Below are positions 45,892-56,071 of a stretch of DNA of 64,000 bases, piece after piece. How positions within the stretch are numbered: position 1 is the first letter of the stretch; each line of letters opens with the position of its first letter. The notes below the pieces were generated by a model. It was not told where the DNA came from, searched no databases, and saw nothing but the letters and a program-made list of their open reading frames with translations. This DNA comes from Asterella californica (taxonomy: Eukaryota; Streptophyta; Marchantiopsida; Marchantiales; Aytoniaceae): the NCBI GenBank assembly GCA_036924285.1, contig JAYKYS010000007.1, forward strand, positions 6,448,001-6,512,000, read 5' to 3'. The position numbers were made by a program, and so were the translations under genes.

Positions 45892-47456
45892 TGTCGCGTC
45901 ATTTGGCGACTACATGCTTGACTTCTACTCCGACACTTAGGTTTGGTAGTTCTAGAAGTTAGCTCATATTACTTCTAGTCCTTTATGTATATGTTTGACA
46001 CCTTTGCATACGGTGTTAACACTATTTTGAGTCCTAGTAGGCTGATAGTATGTTAGTTATCTTGTTCAAGCATTTGTGCGCTTGTGCAAGTGACTTCTTA
46101 CTTGTCTATGACGTTTAGTGTACATAACTTAGGGTTTCCATGCTGATAAGGGTTTGAGCTCATGGGTTGTACTTACTTATCGCCCATGCACGCTTTCTAG
46201 CTGATTTAAGTTACTTTCAGGGCTGCGTGTCGTTTTAGGTAGTTTAAGTTATACGCTGGCACTCTAGGGGGCTTGACGTGGTAGCCTATAAGTGTAGATA
46301 AGTTACCAGGTAGTTTAAGGCACAAAAGGACAGTCAAGTGGAGCTATGAACTCCCATTGGTCTATTTTGTCTTTTGTAAAACTCTAAGTTTAGAAACAGA
46401 GCTCTAGAGTGGAGTTCGAGCATTTGGTGAGGGATCTTCAAAATCTGAGAGCACAAGAAGAGAGAGCTCGTCGTGCCAAGCACTGTCAGTGAAATTTTTG
46501 CTCGATTTGGATCAATAAACAAGGAGTTATGTCCAATTGAAGTTCGGATTGTGCCAAAACTGCGTCACTTTTGTTGATTTTGGGGTTTTCGGTGCCAATT
46601 GCAGCAGAATTGAGGAAATCACTTCAAAACTTCGTGGTTGCGTTCACTGTCAGGAGGGCTACGACTGTCCAAAAAGTTTTGAATCATTTGAGTGATTGAG
46701 TAATTCAGGGCGGCCGCTGAAGCAGAGGGGGTCTGAAAAGCTCTTAATCTAGAGCAACGACTTCAGAGGAGGAGATCTGGAGTTCTGTGTACATTCAGGA
46801 GTCCCAACTTCACAGGGATGTTCAGCATCTTGTAGACTTCAAATACTGAGGGCTACGACTGTCCAAAAAGTTTCGAATCATTTGAGTGATTGAGTAATTC
46901 AGGGCGGCCGCTGAAGCAAAGGGGGTCTGAAAAGCTCTTAATCTAGAGCAGCGACTTCAGAGGAGGAGATCTGGAGTTCTGTGTACATTCAGGAGTCCCA
47001 ACTTCACAAGGATGTTCAGCATCCTGTAGACTTCAAATACTGTGAGAATATTTGAAATCCATCGAGCCAATTCTCTGTTCTAGGTCAGAATAGCTGTCTA
47101 GGTACCAGAAATTGCCATAATTCTCTTACTCAGAACTTTTCTGTCAACATCTCGGTGCTAGAATTCAATCTCAGGCTGAAACTTCGTGTGTGTGTTCAGT
47201 AGTGTCTCATTTACATGTAGGGGAAGTTTAGAAGTCTAAACCTTCATAGTTTTCCTCTCTTTGAGTGTCAAAGTTCACCGTCTAAACTTATTATTACTAG
47301 TGAGACCTAGATTTCACTTTTTGAGCATATTAGAGGATCCTACACTCCTGTATGAGTGTTTATAGCTCCTGTTGTGACCTGAAAGCCAACCTCTTGAGTA
47401 AACAACCACAGCCAGAAGCCCGGCGCTTTCCTACGTAGACGGATCACACTTCGACG
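45892..47456 (+). repeat. Gypsy E 5' LTR with internal duplication
   Basis: Starts TGTCGCGTCATTTGG; ends at GGATCACACTTCGACG, where Gypsy F has ...CTCCGACA. It is about 170 bases longer than the Gypsy F LTRs because of a 194-bp tandem duplication: GAGGGCTACGACTGTCC starts at 46654 and again at 46848. Confidence 0.88.
46654..47040 (+). repeat. 194-bp tandem duplication in the Gypsy E LTR
   Basis: Two copies, 46654-46847 and from 46848, differ at only a few positions. The unit occurs once in the Gypsy F LTRs. Confidence 0.88.
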
Positions 47457-47490
47457 TACTCTCTTTTTGGTGAACTCGACGTGAAACACC
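47457..47490 (+). promoter_or_regulatory. candidate Gypsy E primer-binding region
   Basis: TTTTTGGTGAACTCGACGTG follows the LTR by about 10 bases and is nearly identical in Gypsy F (about 58895-58915, minus strand). TGG-initial primer sites pair with tRNA 3' CCA ends. I could not match it to a specific tRNA. Confidence 0.5.
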
Positions 47491-47533
47491 TAGGGTGGGA
47501 GTTTTTCTTGAGAGTGTTACAGGATCAGATATC

Positions 47534-49093
47534 ATGGCTAACCAAGGATCATCAAGTGGAGGTGCTGCTGCTGCTCAGCAACCTGCTCAGTTGGATGCTG
47601 CTACGATGAAGATGTTTCAGGCTTTTTCCATGTTCATGCAGCAGCAGCAGAGCACAGAGAGGAAGGAGGTGTTAGCAACCAAGGCGTTGCAATCTGTGGT
47701 GCACCAGATGGACCAGTTCAAGGGTACAGATATTTCCAAGTATGTGCGATACTATGCTAGGGAGATGGAGGTGAACAAGGTACTTGAGAAGGAGATGGTG
47801 GAGAATTTTGAGCTTGCTGTTGTCCCTGAGATTCGTGGGCGTGTGAAGGAGCTCAAGCAACAGCAAGGACAGAGTTGGGAGAGCTTTATGCGAGCTTTGA
47901 AGGAGGAATACTACACTGAAGATTCAGAGAGGGTGACCAAGAGAACGTTCTTGGAGTGGGTGGTTAAACCTAACAAAGGTTTGTCTATAAATGAGTTGTT
48001 AAGGGAGTTTGATCGTCAGTATGCTCAGCTTTCTAGGACAGAAAAGCTTACACTAGAGGTGGAGAAGACCGAGCTTTTCCTACAAGCGACGGACGTGACT
48101 ATTCAGGAGAAGCTTGAGCTATTGCTGGAAGACAAGAGTGAGGAGAGAGGATTGAAGACTGACTGGAAGGAGGTTGAAGAGGCTGTCTCTTTGCTGACCA
48201 AGAGACAGAGAAGAAGGGACAAGGTGGTGGTAAGTGAAGCAGCACCTCTGATAATTCCTGTCAAGCAGTTGCCTACTAAGCCCGCTTTGATAATTGCTAG
48301 AGAGGAAGACTCACCGCTTGATGAGTTAATTAAGGGTATGAAGGAGCTTAAGCTTAAGCTCACTAGGTTAGAAGAGAAGGAGCAGAATGTACAGCCTGCT
48401 ATGCAGAGACCTCAGATGAGAGAAGGCTTTGTTCATCGTTGTATATGGTGTGATAGCCTAGACCATGTAAGAAGAGATTGTGAGGAGTTTTCAGATGCAT
48501 TGAGGAAAGATCTGATCTTCTTCAAAGATGGTAAGATCCATCTGAGAGAGACTGGGATGATGTTGGGAACCAACTTTGGCAAGGGTGGTATGAAGAGACT
48601 AGTGAATGAGATATCAGCATCACATGCTGTTTCTCTTGTGAATGCTGCTACATGTGGAATGAAAGTGGAGATGGAGAGAGAGAAAGGAACTACTGGGTTG
48701 TGGTCTGATGTAGTGCGGTCCGTAGCTAGAACAGAGCTAGACAAGGATGTGCTACGAAGGGTTGGCAACTCAATTCGAGAAGCTACAGGATGGAATGATC
48801 CTGTGGATACTATGTCAGTGCATGCTTATGTTGCAAGAAGTCAGCATGAAGCTGTACTAGAAGAAAAACGTAGGAAGGAAGATGCAGGTGAGGCTTCTAC
48901 AGCCAAACGACCTGCTACAAGGAGTGAAAGGGCTAGACCAGAGACAAGGCAGGAGACAACACCTACTCGGGAGGAGAATATGGAGGATCTACCACCTACA
49001 ACACCAAAGGAGAAGGAGAGAAGCAAGGAGAAGGGTAAGATGCCTGCATACAAACTTCAGTCTGACATTGAGATTGCTACAGACTTGAAGTAG
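47534..49093 (+). CDS. gag: Gypsy E gag
   Basis: Start ATG 47534 (MANQGSSSGGAAAAQQ), shared with Gypsy F. Helical capsid-like region (LQSVVHQMDQFKGTDISKYV, WESFMRALKEEYYTEDSERV, then EWVVKPNKGLS), a Lys/Glu-rich coiled stretch and a CCHC zinc knuckle, CIWCDSLDHVRRDC, at about residue 302. The basic/acidic tail ends LQSDIEIATDLK before TAG (49091-49093). 519 residues, longer than most plant gypsy gags. Intact up to the TAG. Downstream codons stay in the same frame into protease. Confidence 0.88.
   Translation: MANQGSSSGGAAAAQQPAQLDAATMKMFQAFSMFMQQQQSTERKEVLATKALQSVVHQMDQFKGTDISKYVRYYAREMEVNKVLEKEMVENFELAVVPEIRGRVKELKQQQGQSWESFMRALKEEYYTEDSERVTKRTFLEWVVKPNKGLSINELLREFDRQYAQLSRTEKLTLEVEKTELFLQATDVTIQEKLELLLEDKSEERGLKTDWKEVEEAVSLLTKRQRRRDKVVVSEAAPLIIPVKQLPTKPALIIAREEDSPLDELIKGMKELKLKLTRLEEKEQNVQPAMQRPQMREGFVHRCIWCDSLDHVRRDCEEFSDALRKDLIFFKDGKIHLRETGMMLGTNFGKGGMKRLVNEISASHAVSLVNAATCGMKVEMEREKGTTGLWSDVVRSVARTELDKDVLRRVGNSIREATGWNDPVDTMSVHAYVARSQHEAVLEEKRRKEDAGEASTAKRPATRSERARPETRQETTPTREENMEDLPPTTPKEKERSKEKGKMPAYKLQSDIEIATDLK
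49091..49093 (+). promoter_or_regulatory. in-frame UAG between gag and protease
   Basis: AAG TAG GTG. The same TAG in the same context is present in Gypsy F (57294-57292) and its duplicate (63381-63379). Either a read-through site or a shared CAG-to-TAG lesion. Confidence 0.6.
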
Positions 49094-49906
49094 GTGTTAG
49101 AGAATCGTATCTTGAATGGGAAGGTTGAGTTTACCTTGGGTGAGATTCTTGGGATTGCAAAGCGTGAGTTCCATGAGGTTATCATAGATATCATCAAGAG
49201 GAAAGGTCAGATTTTGGATGAAGCAGCTACGTTTAACGCTCTAGGGACCAAACTGTCGGAAGATGAAGAAGATGAGATTTCTGGTTACTGCTCTCAAGTA
49301 TCAGAGGGGAGATCCTATCAGCACGTGAGGTTTGAAGATGAGGTGGAAGCATCGCAGAAGAGTCATTACTCTCACAACCATTGGGCAAGAGCAACCACAG
49401 AGACCTTGGTGAAGTTGGGAGATCTGGAGGAACCTGTGGTGGCATTGATTGATCACGGCTCAGAGATTAATCTGATGTCTAAGGAGCTGTACAAGCATGG
49501 AAGGTGGCCCATAGACACCGACCATGGATGGCTTATCCGTGCTTCCAACAACCAGAGGAGAGAACTCTATGGTGCTTGTCCCAACATCAAGGTAACTGTG
49601 GATGACATCAATGATGTTCAGAATTTCTTTGTGCAAGACATGTCAACCTATCCTATCATTCTAGAGCAGCCTTACATTACTGCTGTTAGAATGGAGACAC
49701 GAGTTATGGATGATGGTTCAGCCTATGCTAAGATACGTAGTAGAGATGGCAAAAGAGCTGTTCAGTTTTTGACCGTTGCTGCAGAACATGAGAGGAATCG
49801 TGATAGCTTGAGAGACCGTCCACTACCTAAGATTACTCAGGAGTTTAGAGAGTCTAGGGGTTTTGGCAGAGTACCATTGAAGAGCGAGACTTCAACGGTA
49901 CAGTAG
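49094..49906 (+). CDS. pro: Gypsy E protease
   Basis: Continues in the gag frame after UAG. The leader FTLGEILGIAKREFHEVIID is shared with Gypsy G. Retropepsin core: VALIDHGSEINLMSKELY (catalytic Asp followed by His-Gly-Ser), WPIDTDHGWLIRASNN, YGACPNIKVTV, and the second motif IILEQPYITAVRM, where F and G have ILGQ, so Gly is replaced by Glu here. It ends with VQFLTVAAEHERNRDSLRD and TAG at 49904-49906. The -1 frame takes over from the slippery site at 49858. Confidence 0.85.
   Translation: MLENRILNGKVEFTLGEILGIAKREFHEVIIDIIKRKGQILDEAATFNALGTKLSEDEEDEISGYCSQVSEGRSYQHVRFEDEVEASQKSHYSHNHWARATTETLVKLGDLEEPVVALIDHGSEINLMSKELYKHGRWPIDTDHGWLIRASNNQRRELYGACPNIKVTVDDINDVQNFFVQDMSTYPIILEQPYITAVRMETRVMDDGSAYAKIRSRDGKRAVQFLTVAAEHERNRDSLRDRPLPKITQEFRESRGFGRVPLKSETSTVQ
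49858..49901 (+). promoter_or_regulatory. Gypsy E -1 frameshift signal
   Basis: Codons AGG GGT TTT contain G GGT TTT (49858-49864) in the zero frame. A 6-nt spacer (GGCAGA) leads to a 12-bp stem, GTACCATTGAAG (49871-49882) with CTTCAACGGTAC (49890-49901), one A-C mismatch and a 7-nt loop. The -1 frame has a stop at 49855-49857 right before the heptamer and is open after it into RT. The zero-frame TAG is 2 nt past the stem. Confidence 0.85.
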
Positions 49907-51444
49907 AGATAGTATTCTCGCCTGATCCAGTAAAGCAGGAAGCTTTATCCACTAGCTTCTTGGGATTGACGTCATGTGGATCAGTATGTTATAGGAAGGT
50001 TGAGAATCTGAAGAGGTTTGAGAGGCAACATGTGAAGTATGTACAGCAGTCTTTGTGGGATAGTGGAGAGTTAGCAGGAGATGAATACATATCTGGAGTG
50101 TTTGAAGAGCAGTATTTGGTAGATACTATAGGGGAGTTGAAATCTATAGTAGAAAGTTCTATAGATGATGTAGATAGAGTGGTGAGAGTGAGCTCCAAGG
50201 AGCTTTATGATGTAATTAATACGTTTATAGATCGACAAGAGGTGTATGTGGAGACCAAGTACAAGTCAGTGGCAAAGAAAGTCAAACCAGTGGCTTTGCC
50301 ATTACCACTCGATTACAATCAGAAGATGGAGCAAGCTGCACGAGAACCGACGCTCAGAGGACCGAGAAGAATTGGGCACCAGTTCACAGAAACAACACTG
50401 AAGGAGTTGAGGATTGGAGGTGATGGATTTCTTACCGAGCAAGAGAAGAAGAGCTTCAGGGAGATGCTATCTAGGTATGGTAAGGCGTTTGCGTTTGAGT
50501 CACATGAAGTAGGATGTGTAGATCCAAGTGTAGTTGCACCTATGGTAATCTTTACTGTACCGCATGTGCCTTGGAATCTACGTCCTATCCCTGTACCTAG
50601 AGCTCATCTGCCAAAGCTAATAGACTTGCTCAATGAGAGGATTAGGATGGATATCTTGGAACCATCTATAGCTCCCTATTCTAGCAGATGGTTTACTGTT
50701 CCGAAGAAGAGTGGAGCTTTGAGATTCATTCAAGATATGCAGCCAGTTAACAAGGTGACTATCAGAAATATGGGTATAGGACCTATTGTAGACGAGTTTG
50801 CACAGGCTTTTGCTGGTCGTGCTATCTATTCAATGGGAGACTTATATTCAGGTTATGATCAGTTTCAGTTATCCTCTGAAAGTAGAGACTTGACTACAAT
50901 GAGGACACCTTTGGAGTTACTAAGGATGTGCACCTTGCCACAAGGTGCTACCAATTCTGTAGCACATATGATGAATGGCATGAATAAAGTTTTGAGAGAC
51001 TTCATTCTTGAAAAAACTATGCCATTCCTTGATGATGTGCCGATCAAAGGATGTGCTGAGGAGGAGAAGAATGAGGTAATGGATCAGAGGGAGTGCCGTA
51101 AGTTTGTTGCAGATCATATAGTTGACTGTGATAAGATATTGAGTCGACTGGAGGAGGTTCATTTGACTTTATCAGGAGCAAAGTCTATATTTGGAGAACA
51201 AGAGGTGTTGATTGTGAGGCACCTATGTGGATCTTATGATCGTAAACCTTGTCCAAACAAGGTTGATGCCATTCGAAGGATGAAGGAGACATGTGGGTCA
51301 GTTACCGAGGTGAGAAGGTTTCTAGGTGCATGTGTGTTTTATCATATATGGATTCCACACTTTGCACATGTAGCAGATCCGTTGTACAAGTTGCTGAGGA
51401 AGGGGCAAAGATTTCAGTGCAAGAGGAGCAAAGCGAGTCTATGA
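49864..51444 (+). pseudogene. pol: Gypsy E reverse transcriptase
   Basis: In the -1 frame relative to protease. The linker has SCGSVCYRKVENLKRFERQ; RT begins near KSVAKKVKPVALPLPLDY and IGHQFTETTLKELRIGGDGF. Core blocks: VIFTVPHVPWNLRPIPVPRA, SSRWFTVPKKSGALRFIQDM, YSMGDLYSGYDQFQL (first catalytic Asp), LPQGATNSVAHMMNGM, and the active-site box FLDDVPIKG in place of the usual Y-L-D-D. It ends CVFYHIWIPHFAHVADPLY and a frameshift near 51417 gives the stop at 51442-51444. Confidence 0.88.
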
Positions 51445-52697
51445 AGAAGTTGAAGGATCTGTTGTCTTCACCACCAACTCTACGGAAGGTAACATATGAG
51501 TTGGGCAGATCTGTTATCATTACTGTTGATACTAGTCCTATTGGCATTGGATGGGCAATAGGACAGGATGATGAGAATGGAAATAGATATGTGGTGCGTT
51601 TTGGAGCTAAGGTGTTAAGTTCACGGCAGAGAGACTACCCTCAGGTCAAGAGAGAGCTATGGGGAGTAGTTACTACGATGAAGAGTGATAAGGAATACTT
51701 GATAGGAGCACATGTGGTTGTGGAGACAGATTGTTTACCTCTCTTGGGAATGATCACTAGCTGTACAACTCCAGATATTACTATGTTGAGGTGGATAGCA
51801 TATATCAAGTCCTTGAACCCAGAGTTTAGACATATTGCAGGAAAAGACAATCTTGTGACAAATATGTTATCAAGGGCTAGATATTACGATGAGAAGGAAA
51901 TGATAGATGACCAGGAAGATGTGGGAACAGAGTTCTATTCTAGTGCTCTTGCTAGAAGAGATAGGAGCTATTTTGCAGCCCCGTTGGAGTTTTTTGAGGA
52001 AACTGTGTATGATGACGAGTGGTTGGATCTTGGACGCTATTTGAGTTCACTGGAAAAGCAGGAAGGCTGGTCTGATGCAGATTTCAAGAGGATCCGTAGA
52101 ACAACTTATGGTTACTTTTTACATGGAGGACATCTATGGAAGCGCCCTAAGCTACAAGGAGGTATACCGCAGCGGGTAGTATGTGACTTGGAATTGCAGC
52201 AGAAGCTGATCAAGGAGTTCCATGAGAGTTTATGGGCTGGTCATAGAGGAGTTTGGGCTACATTTGCCAAGATGAAGGAAAAGTATTGGTGGAAGGATAT
52301 GTATAAAGATGTAGTACAGTTTGTTTCATCCTGTATACCCTGCCAGATGTACTCCAATGTACGCCATCGTGATGGATTGCATCCTACTTATCCTTTAACC
52401 ATTCATTACAAATGGGTAGTGGATCTGGTAACTATGCCATTTGGGCTTGGACAAATGAGGTATCTAGTCTTGGCTAGAGAAGATCTATCTAACCAAGTCG
52501 AAGGCCGTGCTCTGAGGACGAAGACCACTGCTAGTGTCTGCCGCTTTCTACTTGAAGATGTTATTTGTAGGTATGGGTGTGTGGGAAATATCACTGTAGA
52601 TAGGGGTGAGCTAGATGCACAAGAAGCAGTTGAGTTCTTCAAGCGATTGGGAATCAAGTTGGCGTTAACCACTGCCTACAATTTTGAAGGGAATGGC
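51420..52697 (+). pseudogene. pol: Gypsy E RNase H and truncated integrase
   Basis: RNase H: IITVDTSPIGIGWAIGQDD, QVKRELWGVVTTMKSD, VETDCLPLLGMI, then GKDNLVTNMLSR, where Gypsy F has ADMLSR; the last catalytic Asp is Asn here. Integrase zinc finger: FHESLWAGHRGVW … SCIPCQMYS. Catalytic core: HYKWVVDLVTM (first Asp), ITVDRGELDAQEAVEFF (second Asp). It ends at YNFEGNGK, directly before the catalytic Glu, where LTR sequence begins. The fused frame stops at 52739. Confidence 0.87.
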
Positions 52698-52839
52698 AAG
52701 AGTTATCTTGTTCAAGCATTTGTGCGCTTGTGCAAGTGACTTCTTACTTGTCTATGACGTTCAGTGTACATAACTTAGGGTTTCCATGCTGATAGGGGTT
52801 TGAGCTCATGGGTTGTACTTACTTGTCGCCCATGCACGC
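52698..52839 (+). repeat. Gypsy E 3' LTR fragment
   Basis: Matches Gypsy E LTR positions 46058-46190 (AGTTATCTTGTTCAAGCATT to CCCATGCACGC). The left junction to integrase has a 2-3 base overlap. The right side is cut by the Gypsy F LTR. Confidence 0.85.
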
Positions 52840-54232
52840 TGTCGGAGTGTGATCCGTCTACCTAGGAAAGCGCCGGGCTTCTGGCTGTGGTTGTTTACTC
52901 AAGAGGTTGGCTTTCAGGTAACAACAGGGCTATAAACACTCACACAGGTGTGTAAGATCTTGTAATATACTCAGAAAGCAAAATTCAGGTATAACTGGCA
53001 GTAATAGGATCCGGCGGCGAACTTTGACACTCACGGAGAAGAAAAATATGAAGGTTTAGACTTCTAAACTTCCCCTACATGCAAATGAGGTACTACTGAA
53101 CTCACACACGAAGTTTCAGCCTGAGATCAAATTCTGACACCGAGATGTTGACAGAAAAGTTCTGAGTAAGAAAATTGCGGCAATTTCTGGTACCCAGCTG
53201 GCTATTTCAACCTAGAACAGAAGATTGGCTCGATCAAATTCAAATATTCTCACAGTATTTGAAGTCTACAGGGTGATGAACATCCCTGTGAAGTTGGGAC
53301 TCCTGAATGTACACAGAACTCCAGATCTCCTCCTCTGAAGTCGCTGCTCTAGATTAAGAGCTTTTCAGACCCCTCCAGCTTCAGTGGCCGCCCTGAATTA
53401 CTCTGTCACTCAATCGATGCGAAACTTTTTGGGAAATCGTAGCCCTGCTGGCAGAGAACACAACCTCGAAGTTTTGAAGCAATTTCCTCAAATCTGCTGC
53501 AAGTGACACTGAAAACCCTAAATCCAACAAAAGCGATTCAATTCTAGCACAATTCGAACTTCAATTGGTCATAACTTCGTCTTTATTGACTCCAATCGAT
53601 CGAAAATTTCACTGGAAGTGCTTGGCATGACGAGCTCTCTCCCCCTGTGCTCTCCGATTTCGAAGATCTCTCAACAAATGCTCGAACTCTCCTTTAGAGC
53701 TCTATTTCTAAATTTAGAGTTAAACTAAAGACAAAAACAGACCAATGGGAGTTCATAGCTCCACTTGGTTGTCCTTTAGTGCCCTAATCCATGTGGTAAC
53801 TCAACTTCACTCAAAGGCTACCACGTCAGCCCTTAAAGTGCCAGCGTAAATCTTAAACTTCACGCGAAGGCATGTAAAATAACACGTAACCCTAAAAGAT
53901 AACTTAACCAATCTAGAAAGCGTGCATGGGCGACAAGTAAGTACAACCCATGAGCTTAAACCTCTATCAGCATGGAAACCCTAAGTTATGTACTTTCACA
54001 ACATAGATAAGCATGATATCATTTGCACAAGCGTAGGAGTGCTTGAACAAGATACATAACATACTATCAACATACTAAGACTCAAAATATATAACACAAT
54101 AGTGTCAACACCGTATGCAAAGGTGTCAAACATATGTATAAAGGACTAGAACTAACATGAGCTAACTTCTAGAACTATTAAACTCAAGCGTCGGAGTAGA
54201 AGTCAAGCATGTAGCCGCCAAGTAGCGCGACA
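52840..54232 (-). repeat. Gypsy F 3' LTR
   Basis: 1393 bp, plus-strand TGTCGGAGTGTG to GCGCGACA. Differs from 58926-60319 by scattered substitutions and a one-base indel near its start (GATCCGTC versus GATCTCGTC). Inserted at CATGCACGC of the Gypsy E LTR. Confidence 0.9.
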
Positions 54233-54245
54233 TCCACCCCCTCTG
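54233..54245 (-). promoter_or_regulatory. Gypsy F polypurine tract
   Basis: Minus strand TTCAGAGGGGGTGGA directly before the LTR start TGTCGCGC. Shared with Gypsy G. Confidence 0.85.
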
Positions 54246-54278
54246 AACCTGCACATCCTCCGGTATGTGCCATCCAGA

Positions 54279-55970
54279 TCAAGTTTCTTCAGCTTCGGCT
54301 TCAAACTCATCTTCAACCTGCATTGAGTCTTCAGCTTCATCCTCCATAAACTCTGCAACGTTCTGGTCCTCCCCTCTCCTCCTAAAGAGCTTGATTCTCT
54401 TTCCTGCGACTGGTATCTTGAACACTGCACCATCTAACTCTCTCAAGGAGTATGTGGCATTATCATAAACTTCTAACACCACATAAGGTCCAAACCATCT
54501 CTTGGAGAACTTCTTGATAGTGCTATGCTGATTATCAAGACTACTATCATAGACTAACACCCAATCACCTTCTTTAACTGGTTTGGGTCGTAATCTATGC
54601 GTTCTATCAAATCTGCCTTTGTTTCTCTCTCTAGCAATCTTTAATCTTTTGACAGCTTTGGCAACATTCTCAGGTCTTCGTTCTAACTGCTGGATCCTTA
54701 ATGCAAGAAGATCCTCCGTACTTCTACCATCTTCCCATGGCAAAACATTCCTAGTAGGCACAACCTCCTCAATCGGCATCACAGGTTTCTGTCCTAGTAT
54801 CAATTCTGCTGGCATGTAACCTGTAACGGTACTATGAGTTGTACAGTCTGCCCATAAAGCAAACGGTAGCAGTCTAGGCCATTCACGGATCTTACCCTTG
54901 CAAGCTTTTACCAAAGCTTTGATGATTGACGGATGACCTCTTTCGCTCTTGCCATTCCCTTCAGGATTGTAAGCAGTGGTTAACGCCAACTTGATTCCCA
55001 ATCGCTTGAAGAACTCAACTGCTTCTTGTGAATCCAGCTCACCCCTATCTGCAGTGATCTTTCCCACACATCCATATCTACAAATAACATCTTCAAGTAG
55101 AAAGCGGCAGACACTAGCAGTGGTCTTCGTCCTCAAGGCACGGCCTTCAACTTGGTTAGATAGATCTTCTCTAGCCAAGACTAGATACCTCATTTGTCCA
55201 AGCCCAAATGGCATAGTTACCAGATCCACTACCCATTTGTAATGAATGGCTAAAGGATAAGTAGGATGCAATCCATCACGATGACGTACGTTGGAATACA
55301 TATGGCAAGGTATACAGGATGAAACAAACTGCACTACATTCTTATACATACCCTTCCACCAATACTTTTTCTTCATCTTGGCAAATGAAGCCCAAACTCC
55401 TCTATGACCGGCCCATAAACTCTCATGGAACTCCTTGATCAGCTTCTGCTGCAATCCCAAGTCACATACCACCCGCTGTGGTACACCTCCTTGTAGCTTA
55501 GGGCGCTTCCATAGATGTCCTCCATATAAAAAGTACCCATAAGCTGTTCTACGGATCCTCTTGAAATCTGCATCAGACCAGCCTTCTTGCCTTTCCAATG
55601 AACTCAAATAGCGCCCAAGATCCAACCACTCGTCATCATACATAGTTTCCTCAAATAACTCCAATAGAGCTGCAAAACAGCTTCTATCTTCTGTAGCAAG
55701 AACACTAGAATAGAACTCTGTTCCCACATCCTCCTGGTCATCTATCATTTCTTTCTCATCGTAATACCTAGCCCTTGATAACATATCTGCCACAGAATTG
55801 TCTTTTCCTGCAATATGTCTAAACTCTGGGTTCAAGGACTTGATATATGCTATCCACCTCAACATAGCAATGTCTGGAGTTGTACAACTAGTAATCATTC
55901 CTAGGAGAGGTAAACAATCTGTCTCCACAACCACAGGTGCTCCTATCAAGTATTCCTTGTCACTCTTCAT
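54279..55970 (-). CDS. pol: Gypsy F RNase H C-terminus and integrase
   Basis: 563 open codons. RNase H end (ETDCLPLLGMITSCTTPDIA, GKDNSVADMLSRARYY), zinc finger (FHESLWAGHRGVW … SSCIPCHMYSNV), integrase core with WVVDLVTMPFG (Asp), ITADRGELDSQEAVEFF (Asp) and NPEGNGKSERGHPSI (Glu), then the GPY/F module KRWFGPYVVLEVYDNATYSL and an acidic tail. Catalytic residues are all present. A TAG upstream (TCACGGTAGAGAG at about 56020) separates it from the RT remnant. The copy at 60366-62057 is identical at protein level. Confidence 0.9.
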   Translation of the reverse strand: MKSDKEYLIGAPVVVETDCLPLLGMITSCTTPDIAMLRWIAYIKSLNPEFRHIAGKDNSVADMLSRARYYDEKEMIDDQEDVGTEFYSSVLATEDRSCFAALLELFEETMYDDEWLDLGRYLSSLERQEGWSDADFKRIRRTAYGYFLYGGHLWKRPKLQGGVPQRVVCDLGLQQKLIKEFHESLWAGHRGVWASFAKMKKKYWWKGMYKNVVQFVSSCIPCHMYSNVRHRDGLHPTYPLAIHYKWVVDLVTMPFGLGQMRYLVLAREDLSNQVEGRALRTKTTASVCRFLLEDVICRYGCVGKITADRGELDSQEAVEFFKRLGIKLALTTAYNPEGNGKSERGHPSIIKALVKACKGKIREWPRLLPFALWADCTTHSTVTGYMPAELILGQKPVMPIEEVVPTRNVLPWEDGRSTEDLLALRIQQLERRPENVAKAVKRLKIARERNKGRFDRTHRLRPKPVKEGDWVLVYDSSLDNQHSTIKKFSKRWFGPYVVLEVYDNATYSLRELDGAVFKIPVAGKRIKLFRRRGEDQNVAEFMEDEAEDSMQVEDEFEAEAEET

Positions 55971-56071
55971 CGCAGTAATTACTCCCCATAGCTCTCTCTT
56001 GATCTGAGGGTAGTCTCTCTACCGTGAACTTAATACTTTAGCACCAAAACGCACCACATATCTTCTCCTCC

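Larger units (their letters stand above)
45892..52839 (+). mobile_element. Gypsy E: Ty3/gypsy element, truncated at its 3' end
   Basis: Inserted in Copia D gag (left flank GGCGT). It has a 1565-bp 5' LTR, gag, protease, RT, RNase H and most of integrase in gypsy order. Integrase is then joined to a 142-bp piece of the 3' LTR, in which Gypsy F is inserted. Compared with Gypsy F it keeps the RT core, so it is the best copy here for reading RT. Gag-protease and RT are in different frames. No env frame and no chromodomain were seen. Confidence 0.9.
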
